DNA of 58,463 nucleotides from Spongospora subterranea f. sp. subterranea. Taxonomy: Eukaryota; Endomyxa: Phytomyxea; Phytomyxea; Plasmodiophorida. Made by a program: the position numbers and the translations under genes. How positions within the stretch are numbered: position 1 is the first letter of the stretch; every line of letters starts with the position of its first letter. This document shows, piece after piece, positions 1 through 12,275 of this stretch. Location: positions 1 to 58,463 of the forward strand of contig JAUGWO010000054.1 in the NCBI GenBank assembly GCA_049724395.1, written 5' to 3'. Under the pieces are notes generated by a model that did not search any database, had not been told where the DNA came from, and saw only the letters and a list, made by a program, of their open reading frames with translations.

Positions 1-541
1 CTCAACGAGTTTTGACACTTTTGAGAGCTTGAGCTCTAGACTGTGGTGAATCGATCGCTACAGACTCAACGAGTTTTGACACTTTTGAGAGCTTGAGCTC
101 TAGACTGTGGTGAATCGATCGCTGACACTTTTAAAGCTGAGCTCTAGACTGTGGTGAATAAATAGCTACAGACTTCAACGAGTTTTGACACTTTTGAGAG
201 CTTAAGACTGTACAACTGTGGTGAATCGATCGCTACAGACTCAACGAGTTTTGACACTTTTGAGAGCTTGAGCTCTAGACTGTGGTGAATCGAACGCTAC
301 AGACTCAACGAGTTTTGACACTTTTGAGAGCTTGAGCTCTAGACTGTGGTGAATCGATCGCTACAGACTCAACGAGTTTTGACACTTTTGAGAGCTTGAG
401 CTCTAGACTGTGGTGAATCGATCGCTACAGACTCAACGAGTTTTGACACTTTTGACTTTTGAGCTTGAGCTCTAGACTGTGGTGAATCGATCGCTACAGA
501 CTCAACGAGTTTTGACACTTTTGAGAGCTTGAGCTCTAGAC
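1..541. repeat. 64-bp tandem repeat array (about 8 copies)
   Basis: A unit beginning ctcaacgagttttgacac and ending with gctacaga recurs every 64 bases from the window edge to about 541. Most copies are near identical. One copy around 121-180 is shortened and altered, and another near 455 has a small internal change. The array probably continues left of the window. No reading frame is conserved, because 64 is not a multiple of three, so it looks like a non-coding minisatellite. Confidence 0.95.
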
Positions 542-2058
542 TGCGGGGACCGAGTCCAAAGCTATTCTCAATATACGCTTGGCTGGATCCTGGTCCTCGC
601 GATTCGCTTGTGAATCACTTGCTACAACAGTTTACGGAGGTGGTTTACCATATGGATAGGCAATCAGAATAGGTATCTTCACAGGGGAAACCCTGCCAGT
701 ACCTATCCTAACCGGTCCCGTTCGCGCAGCTCTCTGTATAGATAATCGAAAAATTCGAGATATGATAGCAACACAACCGGTCGGCTTAGGCGTCTCGGCT
801 CTTCGCTGATGGCGGCCCCTGATGCAGTTCCTGCAAACGCACATGCCGACGGAAGCGACCGCAGAAACAACGATCATCAGCGATGCGATCGCTTCCGTCG
901 GCATGCGCGTTTGCTGGAACTGCGTTAGGGGACGCGATCAACGAAGAAACGACGCCCAAACCGACCGGTTGTTGTAGTTGGTTTGGAATTCTCCCTAGGG
1001 TCAGTTATGGCCGAATAACCGGCCAAAACGATCTGAAATCTACAGTAGTCGACTTTGAAGCGACGTGATTGGCGGTAGATTAACCTATAACTTGAGGTTG
1101 TGTCTACCATGACCCAGTAAACTGCTTGTCGGTTCATTTTTTTCTTGATCGATTCAATTGCTCTCAGTGTGAGCTGCATCATCGCCTTCTTCAGCATGAG
1201 TGCTACAGCATCGGTATTGGAGCCAGTAAACCGTTCAGAGATCGATTCAGGTCGCGGGCAAGGAGTGTCTCGAGCTGGAACTGCTCAAAACTCGCCTTCT
1301 CAAGGATCGAGCATCAATGTCCTACAGAAGTTCCGATTGTTCTACAGGACGAATATACTGATAATACCATTGGCGAGCGAGCGCACGTGTTTTGCCTGAA
1401 GGTGGAGAGACTGGGAGACCTTTTCGGATGAAGGGTCGGCATTCAAGCCGTGTTGGGATTACGATCCTTCTGGTTCATGATGTGCTGACTCAACGTTTGC
1501 GTTGGCTACAAGATCACGTCCGTCTTCGTGACATCAGCAATGCACCCGAATTGTCCATGTCAGCAATGTACCAGTATCTGGCGATGATGCTCTATTCGCA
1601 CTGCACAGGGTTCAGCCTCAACCGCACGTGGACAATCCTGGAAAATTTGAATCAACATACACCATCCCTAGATGTTATAAGTTTTTTTTCCCAGAATATT
1701 ATGGCACTTTAAATCCATCCAATCGTGGGAACATGGGCGCCAACAGCTGGAGCTCACAGCGGGATATGACCCCCGAACTTGATTGCATTCGAGTCGTTCT
1801 CAGTATCAGACTCAATATTTGTCATTCCGAACCATACGACGGCCACTCTGGATGATGACTTGTATGGTACTCTTGCATCAAACAATCAAGTTCAAACGAT
1901 CTTCAATCGGAAGTCTGACAAAGAAGGCCATTGTCTATCGTCATCGCGGACGCGTTGTTCAGATTACACTCGGTATCAGATTTCGCCGGCGAGGAGAATA
2001 ACGAGAACACAACGTTGACAGGCTGCTGCATTACATTCTTGAATCTTTTGGGGAACAA
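542..2058. other. Gene-poor stretch
   Basis: I see no host gene that I can support here. Short open frames exist on both strands, but they lack family motifs and several are mirror images created by the foldback at 774-971. The region adjoins a satellite array and retroelement debris, so it is probably decayed repeat sequence. Confidence 0.5.
774..971. repeat. Imperfect foldback (inverted repeat), arms about 85 bp
   Basis: The left arm at 774-858 is the reverse complement of the right arm at 889-971 at roughly 80% identity by eye, with a 30-bp spacer. The innermost 12 or so bases of each arm match perfectly. Both arms start and finish in GC-rich sequence unlike the flanks. Confidence 0.85.
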
Positions 2059-2453
2059 TCACTGAATGGATTTGTTTTTCATCGTCTCGCTCGGCTGCAT
2101 TTGCGCCTCAATGAATTCGATGAATAAGGCCCCTGACTTCGCCTCTTTAGTTTCATCGTATGTGTCTTGGAGTGTTCTCCATAGTTGTGCTGTTGTTGCA
2201 CTATGGCTGATCTGCTTATACCGCACCTGTGCCAGGCGCATTGCTGATTTCGGCTAACGCTGCGCGATCGTTGCGTCGCTCTGTTGAAGATTCAGCGTTA
2301 GGCTCGTGGTGCAAATACGAGTCTACATCCATTCGGATGAGTTGGGGCTCAACCTTCCGTTTGAAAGTGTTCCAGTTTGTGCCGTCAAACTCTGGGATCG
2401 GATTTTGGCCACCGTTAAATTTGGTGGTGTCCACCTCCCTCCTTAGCGGGTGA
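2059..2453 (-). mobile_element. Fossil Ty1/copia gag fragment
   Basis: Read on the minus strand, this stretch resembles the gag of the copia element at 3245-7304: both share an EFDGTNW / QFNGTNW-type motif, the following FKRK segment and a later W-x-L-x-x-x-Y segment. It is a broken, diverged fragment without recognisable LTRs. It is clearly older than the neighbouring element and lies in the opposite orientation. Confidence 0.75.
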
Positions 2454-2655
2454 ATTGTTATCGATCTTGTCGACTCCCATCGTCGCTCTGGCGACCTGTT
2501 GCCGTCGGCGATACTGTTGACCTCGTCTCTGCTGTGGCGGGTCATGGTGGTGGTGTCTCTTGCGTTGGCTTTACGCTGGACAACCCCTTTCTGTGTCAAT
2601 GAGCTCGGTCGCGCAACTTGGTGGAGTTGGGACTCTTAATCTATCAGATGGTGTT

Positions 2656-2887
2656 TCTGGACTGTCCCAAGTGTCCATCCTGCTGTTGGGATGGCAACAA
2701 TGGTTCGCCATTGAGCTTAAATCACTTGGGGAGCCCATGACGTATCGGCTCGGTGCATTGGCTCCCAGGTCCAGGGTGTAAAATGAGTCTTTGGCTGGTG
2801 GACTTTGACTTCGTGTACCTTTTTAAGTTCAATGGCGAACCATAATTGCCAGCCCAACAGCAGGATCGACACTTGGGACAGTCCAGA
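2656..2887. repeat. Foldback repeat, 66-bp arms, 100-bp spacer
   Basis: Bases 2656-2721 are the reverse complement of 2822-2887, with only about five mismatches. The 100-bp spacer between them is not repeated. Open frames on both strands here are mirror images of one another and should not be called as genes. Confidence 0.9.
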
Positions 2888-3244
2888 CGGTGCCATCGTT
2901 CCATTTTTTAGTGGCGACCACGACCATTTTGCCTGGCCAACCAGTGGTCTGGGATTACACAAGAGGAAGGGACGGCAGTTGTGGTTTACATGCCAATGTG
3001 TGGGTTGCAAGGATCCAGCGGAATTGGAATTGCAATAGGCGGTTGCACTGCTGGCGGAGATCGTATCTCCCTCGGGGTCGCATACTGCGACCACGTTGTA
3101 TTTACTCAGCGGTTTGCCTTGTTTCCCCTTTTTGCGTCGAGGAGTAGATTTCTGGTGAAAAAACCAGTTTCGAATCATATAGAATAATTTGTACAATATA
3201 CCTCCGAGTTAACTTAATGGTGTGTAGCGACTGTCAATATTATA

Positions 3245-3414
3245 TATTAACCGTAAGGCGATATTTTCATCTTCCGCATGATTCATGTTGAGTCATTGAT
3301 AAGCATGACTCAACTATGTGTATTAAACACATCATCAATGACAATAAACGTCACTCTTCTATAGTACTCATTAACGTTACCATCGACCACTACCACTACC
3401 ACTATCGTCTAATA
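3245..3414 (+). repeat. 5' LTR of the copia element
   Basis: A 170-bp terminal repeat, starting TATTAACCG and ending GTCTAATA. It is preceded by the target duplication TTATA and contains a short CCACTA repeat near its 3' end. Confidence 0.93.
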
Positions 3415-6400
3415 GATTAAGAGTCCCACCCTGCTCCAAAATGGTAGAAACCCGCAACGGAAGAAACGACAACAACGTCGACCAACCACAAGATGGAAAT
3501 ACACACAGCCAAACAACCAGCCAGAGTCAAAGACAGACTCAATCTGCACACTGGCTGACCGAAGAAGTCGACTTACATAAGTACAACTCCGGGTTGAAAC
3601 TTATACCCCAATTTAACGGCACGAACTGGGACGAGTTCAAGCGGAAATTGGAAATGCAATTTACCATAATGAGCTTGGATTCCTACCTCGAACACCCACC
3701 GAATCCATCCGACCGGATTGAAATCCGAAACGACAAGTTGGCATCAGCACAGATATGCCTACGCCTGACACAATCGCAGTACAAACAAGTATCAACTTGC
3801 AGTACGACAAGTGAGATCTGGAAAAAACTACGGAATGTATACGAACAGTCAGCTGAATCGAAAGCATCCAACTTGTTCATCCAATTCATCCACCTGAAGA
3901 AATCGACTTCAGAGGCAATGAAAACATATCTGGACAAAATTACCGAGCTGTATTACGACCTAAAAGTATATGACATCAGCATCGGGGAAACCGCACTATG
4001 TGCAAAAGCCTTAGACGGCTTACCAGAAAATTACCGACAAATCAAGGCGGCAGCTAGAGCATCTCAGGGTATGACGATGCCAAGGTTAACAAACCTGCTG
4101 CTATCTGCAGAACGCGACGAGCAGATCGAGTCAAGAGCGCCTACACAACAAGACGAATTCAACAACCTAAACACGGAGATGAAGGGTCTACATACAAAGC
4201 TGCGAAATAACGGCGGAAATAGGAGGCACTGCACAAGGTGCAACACAAGCACACACGATACATCACATTGCTGGACTCTCCGAAGGGAAAACACCAAAAA
4301 GCCGATCTCCAACAACACGGCGAACAGCTCAGTCTCGACAAATTATGAAAGCGATACTGACACTTTCACAGGATTCCATACTTCGAGTATTGGAACGACA
4401 CAAAAATCTTACCTGATTGACAGTGGCGCAAATGTCAGCATGACGAATGACAAGTCAATCCTGCAAAACTACTTCGCAACGAATCATAAGATCAAAATTA
4501 CATGCAGCAACGGAGAGACAATACTAGCACATGGAAACGGGAACCTGATCATCGATAGCAGCCCTCCCATCACCATCAATAACGTTCTCTTTGTGCCAAA
4601 ATTGACTAAGACCCTCTTAGCCACAAAATCTTTTACTGAGCAAGGACTAACAATTCGTATAGGCAACGAACTCCAAATCCTAGATGAAGTCGGCAGAACC
4701 ATCATCACGGCACAGCAACAGAACGGGCTTCACTTTATCCAGACACAGCTCAGCAACGAAACAAACATGAGTATCAGCATAGAGCTGGCTCATCGAAGAT
4801 TCGGACACGCCTCTAATGAACGACTACAGCACTTATCTTCAGCCACATCAACAACGGACGGCATTAAAATCAACAGCAACGAACGAACATTCTGCGACAG
4901 TTGCGCCCAAGGGAAGACGCGCCGACAGCCATTCCCAAAGGCACGCAGAACTAACCCGACGAAACCATTCGAAATCGTATCATCCGACATCAAAGGCCCA
5001 ATACTAGAACCGAGCAAAGAAGGATTTCGGTACTACATCTCTTTTAACTGTCTATACTCAACATGGACTCAGATAAAGTTACTGAAAACCAAAAGCGCCG
5101 AAGAAGTATTAGATGCGATCAACTGGTTCATCACAAACGCACAAGCTGAAACAAAACAACGAGTAACAACACTATTAACTGATAATGGTGCTGAGTACGT
5201 TAACCGCCAAATAAGCATGTACCTTCTCCAGAAGAACATCAAACACTTACGAACGATACCATACAGCCCGGAACAAAACGGACAGGCAGAACGAAGAAAC
5301 CAGACAATAATGGCGATGGCGAGATGCATACTCATCGAATCGAAATTACCATACAACTACTGGGGGTTCGCTGTTCATCACGCTGTTTACACGCAAAACA
5401 GATTACCCACAAGGAGGATAGACTGGAGAACCCCGTTTGAGCTCTGGCATGGAAGAAAACCTGACGTCAACCACCTACGCCCATTTGGATGCATCGCATA
5501 TGCTCACCGAGATTCATCACTCAGAACATCATTAGAGCCAACTTCGACAAAATGCATCTTTCTCGGATACGCGCCATACCAGAAAGGCTACATCGTACTA
5601 GATATTCAGAGCAAGCTCATCTTCGCCCGACGAGACATTACTTTCAACGAACAAGAGATGAACGCTTCAATTTTACAAGAATCGGTGGCAAACGAAGATT
5701 TCGATCCACTGTCGGTTATTGACGAACTACATGATCTACAGGGAAACCACACATCAGAAAGTTCCCCAAAAACTTATCATGCATCGCAACAAAAACCTGA
5801 CGCCAAAGAGTGGCATCAAGCAGCAATTGCAGAACTCCAAGCACATCAGGAAAATAACACTTGGAACTTAGTGAAATTACCACCTCACATCAAACCAATC
5901 AAAACAAGATGGGTATTCGTCAAGAAACAGCTACCAAATGGACAAAGCAAAGTACAAGGCTCGACTTGTTGCTAAAGGCTACTCACAACAATATGGGATT
6001 GACTATCAAGAGACGTACGCTTCGGTTTTAGCCCACACATCCCTGCGACTACTAGTCAGCATCGCGGTCAGCAACGATTGGAAGCTCTACCAGAAGGACT
6101 TCACAACAGCCTACCTCAACGCGCCCTTGCTCACTCCAATCTATGTCGAGCAACCTGAAGGCTTTCTTAAGCAGGGGAGCAACAAAGACAAAGTCTGTTT
6201 ACTTAACAAAGCCTTATATGGCCTCAAACAAGCAGGAAGAGAATGGCAACATTCACTGTTCACTCTCATCCAAGCCCAAGGCTTCACGCAATCGAGGAAA
6301 GAACCCTGCATATGGTACAAAAATCAGGATGCGAAATCAATTCTAATCGGCACCTATGTTGATGACCTGATAATAACTGGCGACGATCATTACGCAATTC

Positions 6401-7128
6401 AACAATTGTCATCAAGCCTAGGCAAAACATTCAAAATGAAAGACCTTGGTGAACTACACGAGTTTTTAGGAATCGAGGCTAGAAGAACATCAACCGGGAA
6501 TTACACTATGCCAGCAAAAATATACTAAGACGATCGTAACCAAGTTTGGACAAGACCAGTGTAAGCCGACCTACACACCAATGGCGGTGACTTACGACCC
6601 CGGACACAATCCGGAACCCGAGAGCAATGACCACTCGACCCCGAACAAGTACCCGATAAGAGAGGCGATCGGATGCCTGATGTATCTTGCAAATGCAACC
6701 CGCCCGGATATAGCGTACGCAGTCAACTGCGTCAGCCGCTATGTTACATCACCATCACCAAATCTGTGGAGAGCAATCCAGAAAATTATCAAGTATTTAA
6801 ACACTACACAAGAACTCGGGCTTCACTTTACAAAAGGTTCATCAACTATCCAAGGATACGCCGACAGCGATTTTGCCGGTGACAAAAACGACCGCAAATC
6901 GACGACTGGATGGATTTACAAAATAGGCAACAATACTATTTCATGGGATATCAAGTACCATTTTATCCGGGAAAAGATCAAGGAAGGCCGGATCAAAGTC
7001 GTATACTGCCCAACTGAAACAATGATTGCGGACCTTTTTACAAAACCATTGAGCGAGCAGAAGTTCGAAACCCACCGACACAAGATTTTAAACACCGAAC
7101 TAGCTCCAGATTCAATAGCGAAGGTGCG

Positions 7129-7304
7129 TATTAACCGTAAGGCGATATTTTCATCTTCCGCATGATTCATGTTGAGTCATTGATAAGCATGACTCAACTA
7201 TGTGTATTAAACACATCATCAATGACAATAAACGTCACTCTTCTATAGTACTCATTAACGTTACCATCGACCACTACCACTACCACTACCACTATCGTCT
7301 AATA
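7129..7304 (+). repeat. 3' LTR of the copia element
   Basis: A 176-bp terminal repeat, identical to the 5' LTR except for one extra 6-base CCACTA step. It is preceded by a short purine-rich stretch (gcgaagg) suited to a polypurine tract, and followed by the target duplication TTATA at 7305-7309. Confidence 0.93.
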
Positions 7305-7317
7305 TTATATATTCCTC

Positions 7318-7390
7318 TCCGATATAGTATAGGTGGTCAGTATATGCGTCTCTCACATGCAAGACCGGGGTTCGAGTCCCCGTATCGGAA
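7318..7390 (+). tRNA. tRNA-Glu (anticodon CTC)
   Basis: All four arms can be drawn. The acceptor stem is TCCGATA (7318-7324) paired with TATCGGA (7383-7389). The T arm is CGGGG-TTCGAGT-CCCCG. The anticodon stem TGCGT pairs with ATGCA around the loop CTCTCAC, giving anticodon CTC. There is no intron and no encoded CCA, as expected for a eukaryotic nuclear gene. The acceptor stem and T arm closely match yeast tRNA-Glu, and the internal B box GGTTCGAGTCC is intact. The copia element ends 13 bp upstream. Confidence 0.95.
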
Positions 7391-7392
7391 CA

Positions 7393-7400
7393 TTTTTTTT
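7393..7400 (+). terminator. RNA polymerase III terminator (T8)
   Basis: A run of eight T residues starts three bases after the tRNA 3' end, which is the usual RNA polymerase III stop signal. Confidence 0.85.
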
Positions 7401-7446
7401 CCCATATTAAAATGGCAATGATTGACCGCTTCCACACTTTATTGTT

Positions 7447-10400
7447 TTAGTTATTATTTTCATTGCTGGAATCATCCATTACCAAACAATATTCAGTGTT
7501 GATCCACTGTTGCATTGTTAACCTTTCGAAATCCGGTACATATTTCAAAGAGCATTCTTGCAGATTTCCATTCAGCAACTTTTTCAACTGCGCGACGTTG
7601 CTTGTGCATATATTACTCTGGGAAATATCATTCAATGGCCTCCTTTTGAGGATTTATATGATCGTGCACCTGGTATAAGATGGGGTCAACCAAATATCCT
7701 TCGAACCGAGTCGAACGCGACAGCAATCCCGTTGGTCGAAATGATTCCCTTCGCAGTACGTTGTTTCTTGCAATCTCAAGACTTGTTCTAACTATGTTCA
7801 GTTCCTGCATGAGCTCGCGAAACGGTTGGGAACTGCACACACCCTGAGAGCGCAAACTTCCATTACGCTCCCGATTGACGATAACGGTTTCGCTTACATG
7901 AAGTTCAAGGGAGGAATCCAAATACGTTCTCAAACTCGCCACGAGCGACGTTCTAACGAGATTGCGTGCATGTGGATTTTGTTTGGCCATGCGGCATAAA
8001 CAAGATATGAACGCGATCAGATCCATTATCCCGACGGCAAACGGTTTGCTGATGACCTGAACGGTGATCATCATCAGCAAGCGCGATGGTTGACGAAATG
8101 TCTTCACTACCCCGGAAATCGCATTGATCAGGCGTGGGCTTTGCGCTAACATTGCAAAGTTTGCCGATTCCATCAGAATTCCATGCAACGCAGGGTAGAT
8201 GGGCCCACAATGCTCTGTGCTGTCTAGGTGAGACATCGACAATGAGTTCCTATCGTGAGTGAAACATTCTATTTGCCCCCAGTGTAAATCATGATCGTTC
8301 TTAAATGGTGAAATGGCTTTCCGGAAACTATCAACTCAGCCACACAAACAGCAACTCCGAGGAACAGATTACAGGTCAAACCCAACAAATGACAACATGT
8401 TGTCAAACCATTGGCAGTTGATGAGATGAACTGTATCAGCGTTGTCAGCAGCGACTCACTCGGCACGAACGCATCTGATTTCCAGAAGATCCATAAACAT
8501 CCCAGTTGCAAACATAGCCGAGCCCAGAGCAGGTCGCAGTTCACCGGATATCCCTAAACCACAATGCGTTTAGCCGATACCGGTTATTTGGCGCTGAAGG
8601 TTTCTCTACATCAGGAGCAGCGGCAGGAGCATTGATCAGCTTTCGCACGGTAATATGGCCTTCATCCACGATCAAGTTATGGAATTCTAAAACGGCTTTG
8701 TGATGGGAGCGAAATGATTTCTAGAGGCATGATCGTGAGCCAGATTGCATTCGTTTCGCAAAAAATAACAAAACGTCATTACCTGACGTGTCAGGGCGTC
8801 TGCTTGCAGCCGACAATAGTCGATGCAAGAACGACAAACATGTTAGTGCTGAAGGGTCGTCGAGCCGGAATGTGATGTTGATAGCGCCAATGACAAGCTC
8901 TAATTCTGCCTGCCCACAAGTTTCCGATATGGCGTCACCGTTTCTAATGCGGAAATGAATTGAGAGACACAGGTTTTCCGCAACACTTTTTTGGACGTTC
9001 GGAAAGGAAAACGCAATGCGCTTTGAATACGCAATGGCATTCGCTGAATGCTCTTCCATACCTGGATAATCGTGATAACAGAGCGCAACACAGTCGTAGC
9101 GCATCATCATCACTATGTTCTATGGCCAACATGATCTTGATCATCGCTAGCGGAGCGCCCCGGCAGTATAATGGGGCGCCAACCGTGATCAACGAAGGCA
9201 ACATCGATTCGTCCAGCGTGAGTTCGTGTACAACACTGTGGACCAACCAAACATGAGCGATTGTCTCCAAAGACCCCCAATCGTGTCTCAAACCGAGTAA
9301 GAGCGACCAGAAGCGATCGGAATTCGTCCGATTGTGTGCGCGATAATGCTTTTGCCGAATCCAGGTAGAAGTCGGCCAGAGTTGACAGCGACGATGTTAG
9401 CATCGATGTTAGTTGAGCGACGGTCAACCTGGACGTACTGGCCTGGCTCCATGCTGGTTTCTGGGCCGATTGGAACGCCAACAGCGACAATGATAATATC
9501 TGGGGTCGACATCACGAACTGATGAACCAATCGGCCAACCTGCGCCTGACCCTGGTTAGATACTTCAACGTGTCGATGGAGAATTCGTCATGGTCGTCGA
9601 CAGCAACATTGGGGCAGTTGCCAATCACATCCCGGTCGACGAAACGCGCGAATCGGAGCGCCAAGCCGTCGACGAGGCCAAGGCTCAGGAGCTGCGACGG
9701 AACCTCCACCGATGCGGCCACGATGTCGACCGCAATGATCGCCTGTTGATCTGAATTGTTCCTGCTACTAAGGGGCCACTTCAGCTGCCAGAAACAGGGG
9801 GTCAAATCGGGATAACGGGAATCTGCACAAGCGTACGGAAACGGGAAACAAGGTCGGAACGCGTTCGCGAAATGCCTTAGCATTCCTGGATATGATATGA
9901 TTCGCTAGAGCGGCAACAGGCGAGACCGACGATGAACAGGGTGCAGATAGTTTCTCAACGATATAGGCGATGGCGTAGGCCAGCGAGTTTACACTGCAGG
10001 GAAATCCCAGGGCCCATATGGACGCCAAGCGTGAACAGGTGCAGGGGTGCGTCTGATGATCGAATGGGTTAGGACACTCGCAGAACGTTGGTTAATGTCG
10101 AGCCGCCTAACAGATAGCGTAGAGATGCGATCTATGATCGAGTTCATGAATTCATCGAACGCCGCATCGTCGTCATCACTCCTGGTGTCAATCTTCGCCA
10201 AAATCCGATGGAGCAACGTCATGCTGGCATCACGAAGTTGTTCGGATTCGACAAGTCGCGATAATGTCATCAGCGATTCGATTGGGACGGTAGATGTAAA
10301 TTCCACGTCGGTGATTGATAGCAGAACCCGGAAGATGGGCCTGTGCGAACGCTCAGGTGAGTCGTCACCTCCTATTCCCGAACAACAAACGAATCAGCGT

Positions 10401-11680
10401 CGAGACGCACTCAACGAAGCAGAGTGATGTGCAGTTAGAACCTTGTGAAAGGGCATTTATCAAAGCGGATATCGCAATGGGGCACTGCGAGGCGTACTGG
10501 AGCGACGTGGGATTGGTGCTAATAAGGAGGTCGATAATGGAGACGATGCAGGATTGCCGCTCAAACTTGTGTTCGAGCATCAGTTGCCGGAAAAGGGTTT
10601 GCACGGATGCATCGCTGATCGATGGAGCAGCAGAACCCCATCGTGATAGAACGTATTGTAAACCGTCCGTTATCTGAGGGAGTCCCTCGCCAATCGTCAT
10701 CACCGCAATGATCGCGTCGATGAACGAACACACGATCGTGTCGAGTTTGAGTTCGTCAATTGACACCGACCGCAGACATTGGTTCACAGAGCGCAGCAGT
10801 AGCTCCATGTCCCCAGTGTTCATACCTGAACTGCTGACACGGCCGAATTAGATGAGCTGCGTTTGCACCAACACGCTCGTGCCAAACCTGGATTGGTGCG
10901 ATGCGTTCGATTGCGCCACTTTCGGTTCAGGATACTGAGGGACAACGATAGGATAATCGGAAACCGGTTCCCCTTCAACATTGGCGCTATCGACTGGGTA
11001 TAAGTGTTCAGGAACGTCGTGGACCGAATGTGGTCCAGTAACGGTGATCAGAAGATCGGCGCCATCAGCGCCAGGACCACTGACAGGTCTACTGAGAGTA
11101 AACGCCAGGTGTGTTGAACAACGTAAGATCAGCAGCGCATCCTACAGATGATCGATCACATTGTTCCACGCTGGAATTGACCGTCAAATCGACTTTACAT
11201 TTGGAGCTGGACACGTTTTCGAGATCAGATCCAAGGCTAGATGGCGTATGCGATTGTTTGGACTTGATATCAAGTCGGCAAGAGCGGCAATGGCATTGTG
11301 TTGGCTGATGGCGTCAACGAACCCTATTCGAATTCATAATTATCAGTCCTCTTCATGTTGTGACCACAGTACCCAAAATCCAAAAAACTCGAATGTTGTC
11401 GAATACTGAAATTCCTCCTTCTTCTATAGAAAGCAGGTCATCGTCGTTATTGGGAAATGAATTTCCCAATCATCAATAGCCATTTCTACAGCGTCAAACC
11501 GCGACGATATTGCGAAACAGGGAGCCAGATGTGCGACATGAGATCAACATGTTTACCATCTAGATTACTGGACTGTGTCAGATCAGACAAAACTGACTCA
11601 AACGCCGCGTCATCTTGGGACTGCAGAAACCGATCGATCAGTGCTTGGAGGCGGGCGGATCCGGACGGTGCAACCGCCAT
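7447..11680 (-). CDS. Large helical (ARM/HEAT-like) protein, unrecognised, multi-exon
   Basis: A chain of minus-strand coding segments runs from an ATG at 11680, which has an in-frame stop just upstream, down to about 7447. Separate open segments (for example 10365-10823, 9989-10306, 9512-9883, 9113-9490, 8721-9113, 7628-8242) encode leucine-rich amphipathic helices such as LLRSVNQCLRSVSIDELKLD, with no catalytic motif, signal peptide or membrane segment. The texture suggests an armadillo/HEAT-type scaffold of roughly 1,000 to 1,200 residues. I do not recognise the family. Exon joins were not worked out in full, and the span could hold two genes. Confidence 0.5.
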
Positions 11681-11699
11681 TAGGATATGTCATGGAATA

Positions 11700-12275
11700 T
11701 GTACCAACTGATCTGATCGAGAGGGATCTGAGATCGGTTACGAGCAACGCCACTGCTGTTGCGACACCACAGGCAGTTTGACCGTCGGAGTTTGTGGAAA
11801 AATCGAACAAAATACGAATGCGATGACGGGAGCGTGACGTGGGACAGATGAAATGCAAATCATCAGAATACTTTAGGTTGTGTCGTCAGTAAGTTCCCTA
11901 CCGATACAGCTGAATTGACAAATGGCGAACACAATCCCACCGCCTTTCCGTCTGTATAGCGATATTCCAAGTTGCAAGTCAGTCAGGGCTTCCAATTCGT
12001 CATAAACGTCGCGAATCTTCTGATCTGAATTCCTATCAGGTGAGAAATAATCAGTGATTTTGATTCAGTGATTTGCAGACATTCGTTTGCACTATTTACA
12101 GCGGCGCGCAATGTTCTGATTTGTGTTTGAGTAAAGATTTTGGCACTTTGTCAATGCATTTTTCCACGATGAATACTTCGCTCGAGTTCCTGAGCGTCTG
12201 CGTCTTGGTCGCTTGAACTGTGAGTATTTCGCGTTCGAGAACAATCAAACTCCCTCCACAGTCCGGCGCGATCAT
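11700..12275 (-). CDS. Hypothetical protein, multi-exon
   Basis: A minus-strand ATG at 12275 opens a frame beginning MIAPDCGGSLIVLERE. A second coding block at about 12035-11910 contains KIRDVYDELEAL and LGISLYRRKGGGIVF. It appears joined by an intron of about 31 nt to a third block reading DDLHFICPTSRSRHRIRILF. The mix of a short helix and beta-strand-like segments could be a small folded domain, but I cannot place the family. The 3' end near 11700 is uncertain, and these exons might be the 5' part of the gene that follows. Confidence 0.4.

Larger units (their letters stand above)
3245..7304 (+). mobile_element. Ty1/copia LTR retrotransposon, young but broken
   Basis: The element is bounded by near-identical LTRs (3245-3414 and 7129-7304) with TATTA...TAATA ends and a 5-bp target duplication TTATA (3240-3244 and 7305-7309). 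In order the interior shows gag (about 3441-4330, UBN2-like), an aspartic protease around 4415 (DSGA motif), integrase (about 4780-5500), reverse transcriptase (about 5780-6500, with YVDD near 6355) and RNase H (about 6650-7000). Integrase before RT fixes the copia order. The two LTRs differ only by one 6-base step, so insertion was recent. The coding region is interrupted at a small number of places, so this copy is treated as a fossil. Confidence 0.95.

Noticed and set aside
9334-9522. Small plus-strand frame inside the 7.4-11.7 kb gene
   Set aside because: No motif, and it is fully overlapped by better helical coding segments on the minus strand.
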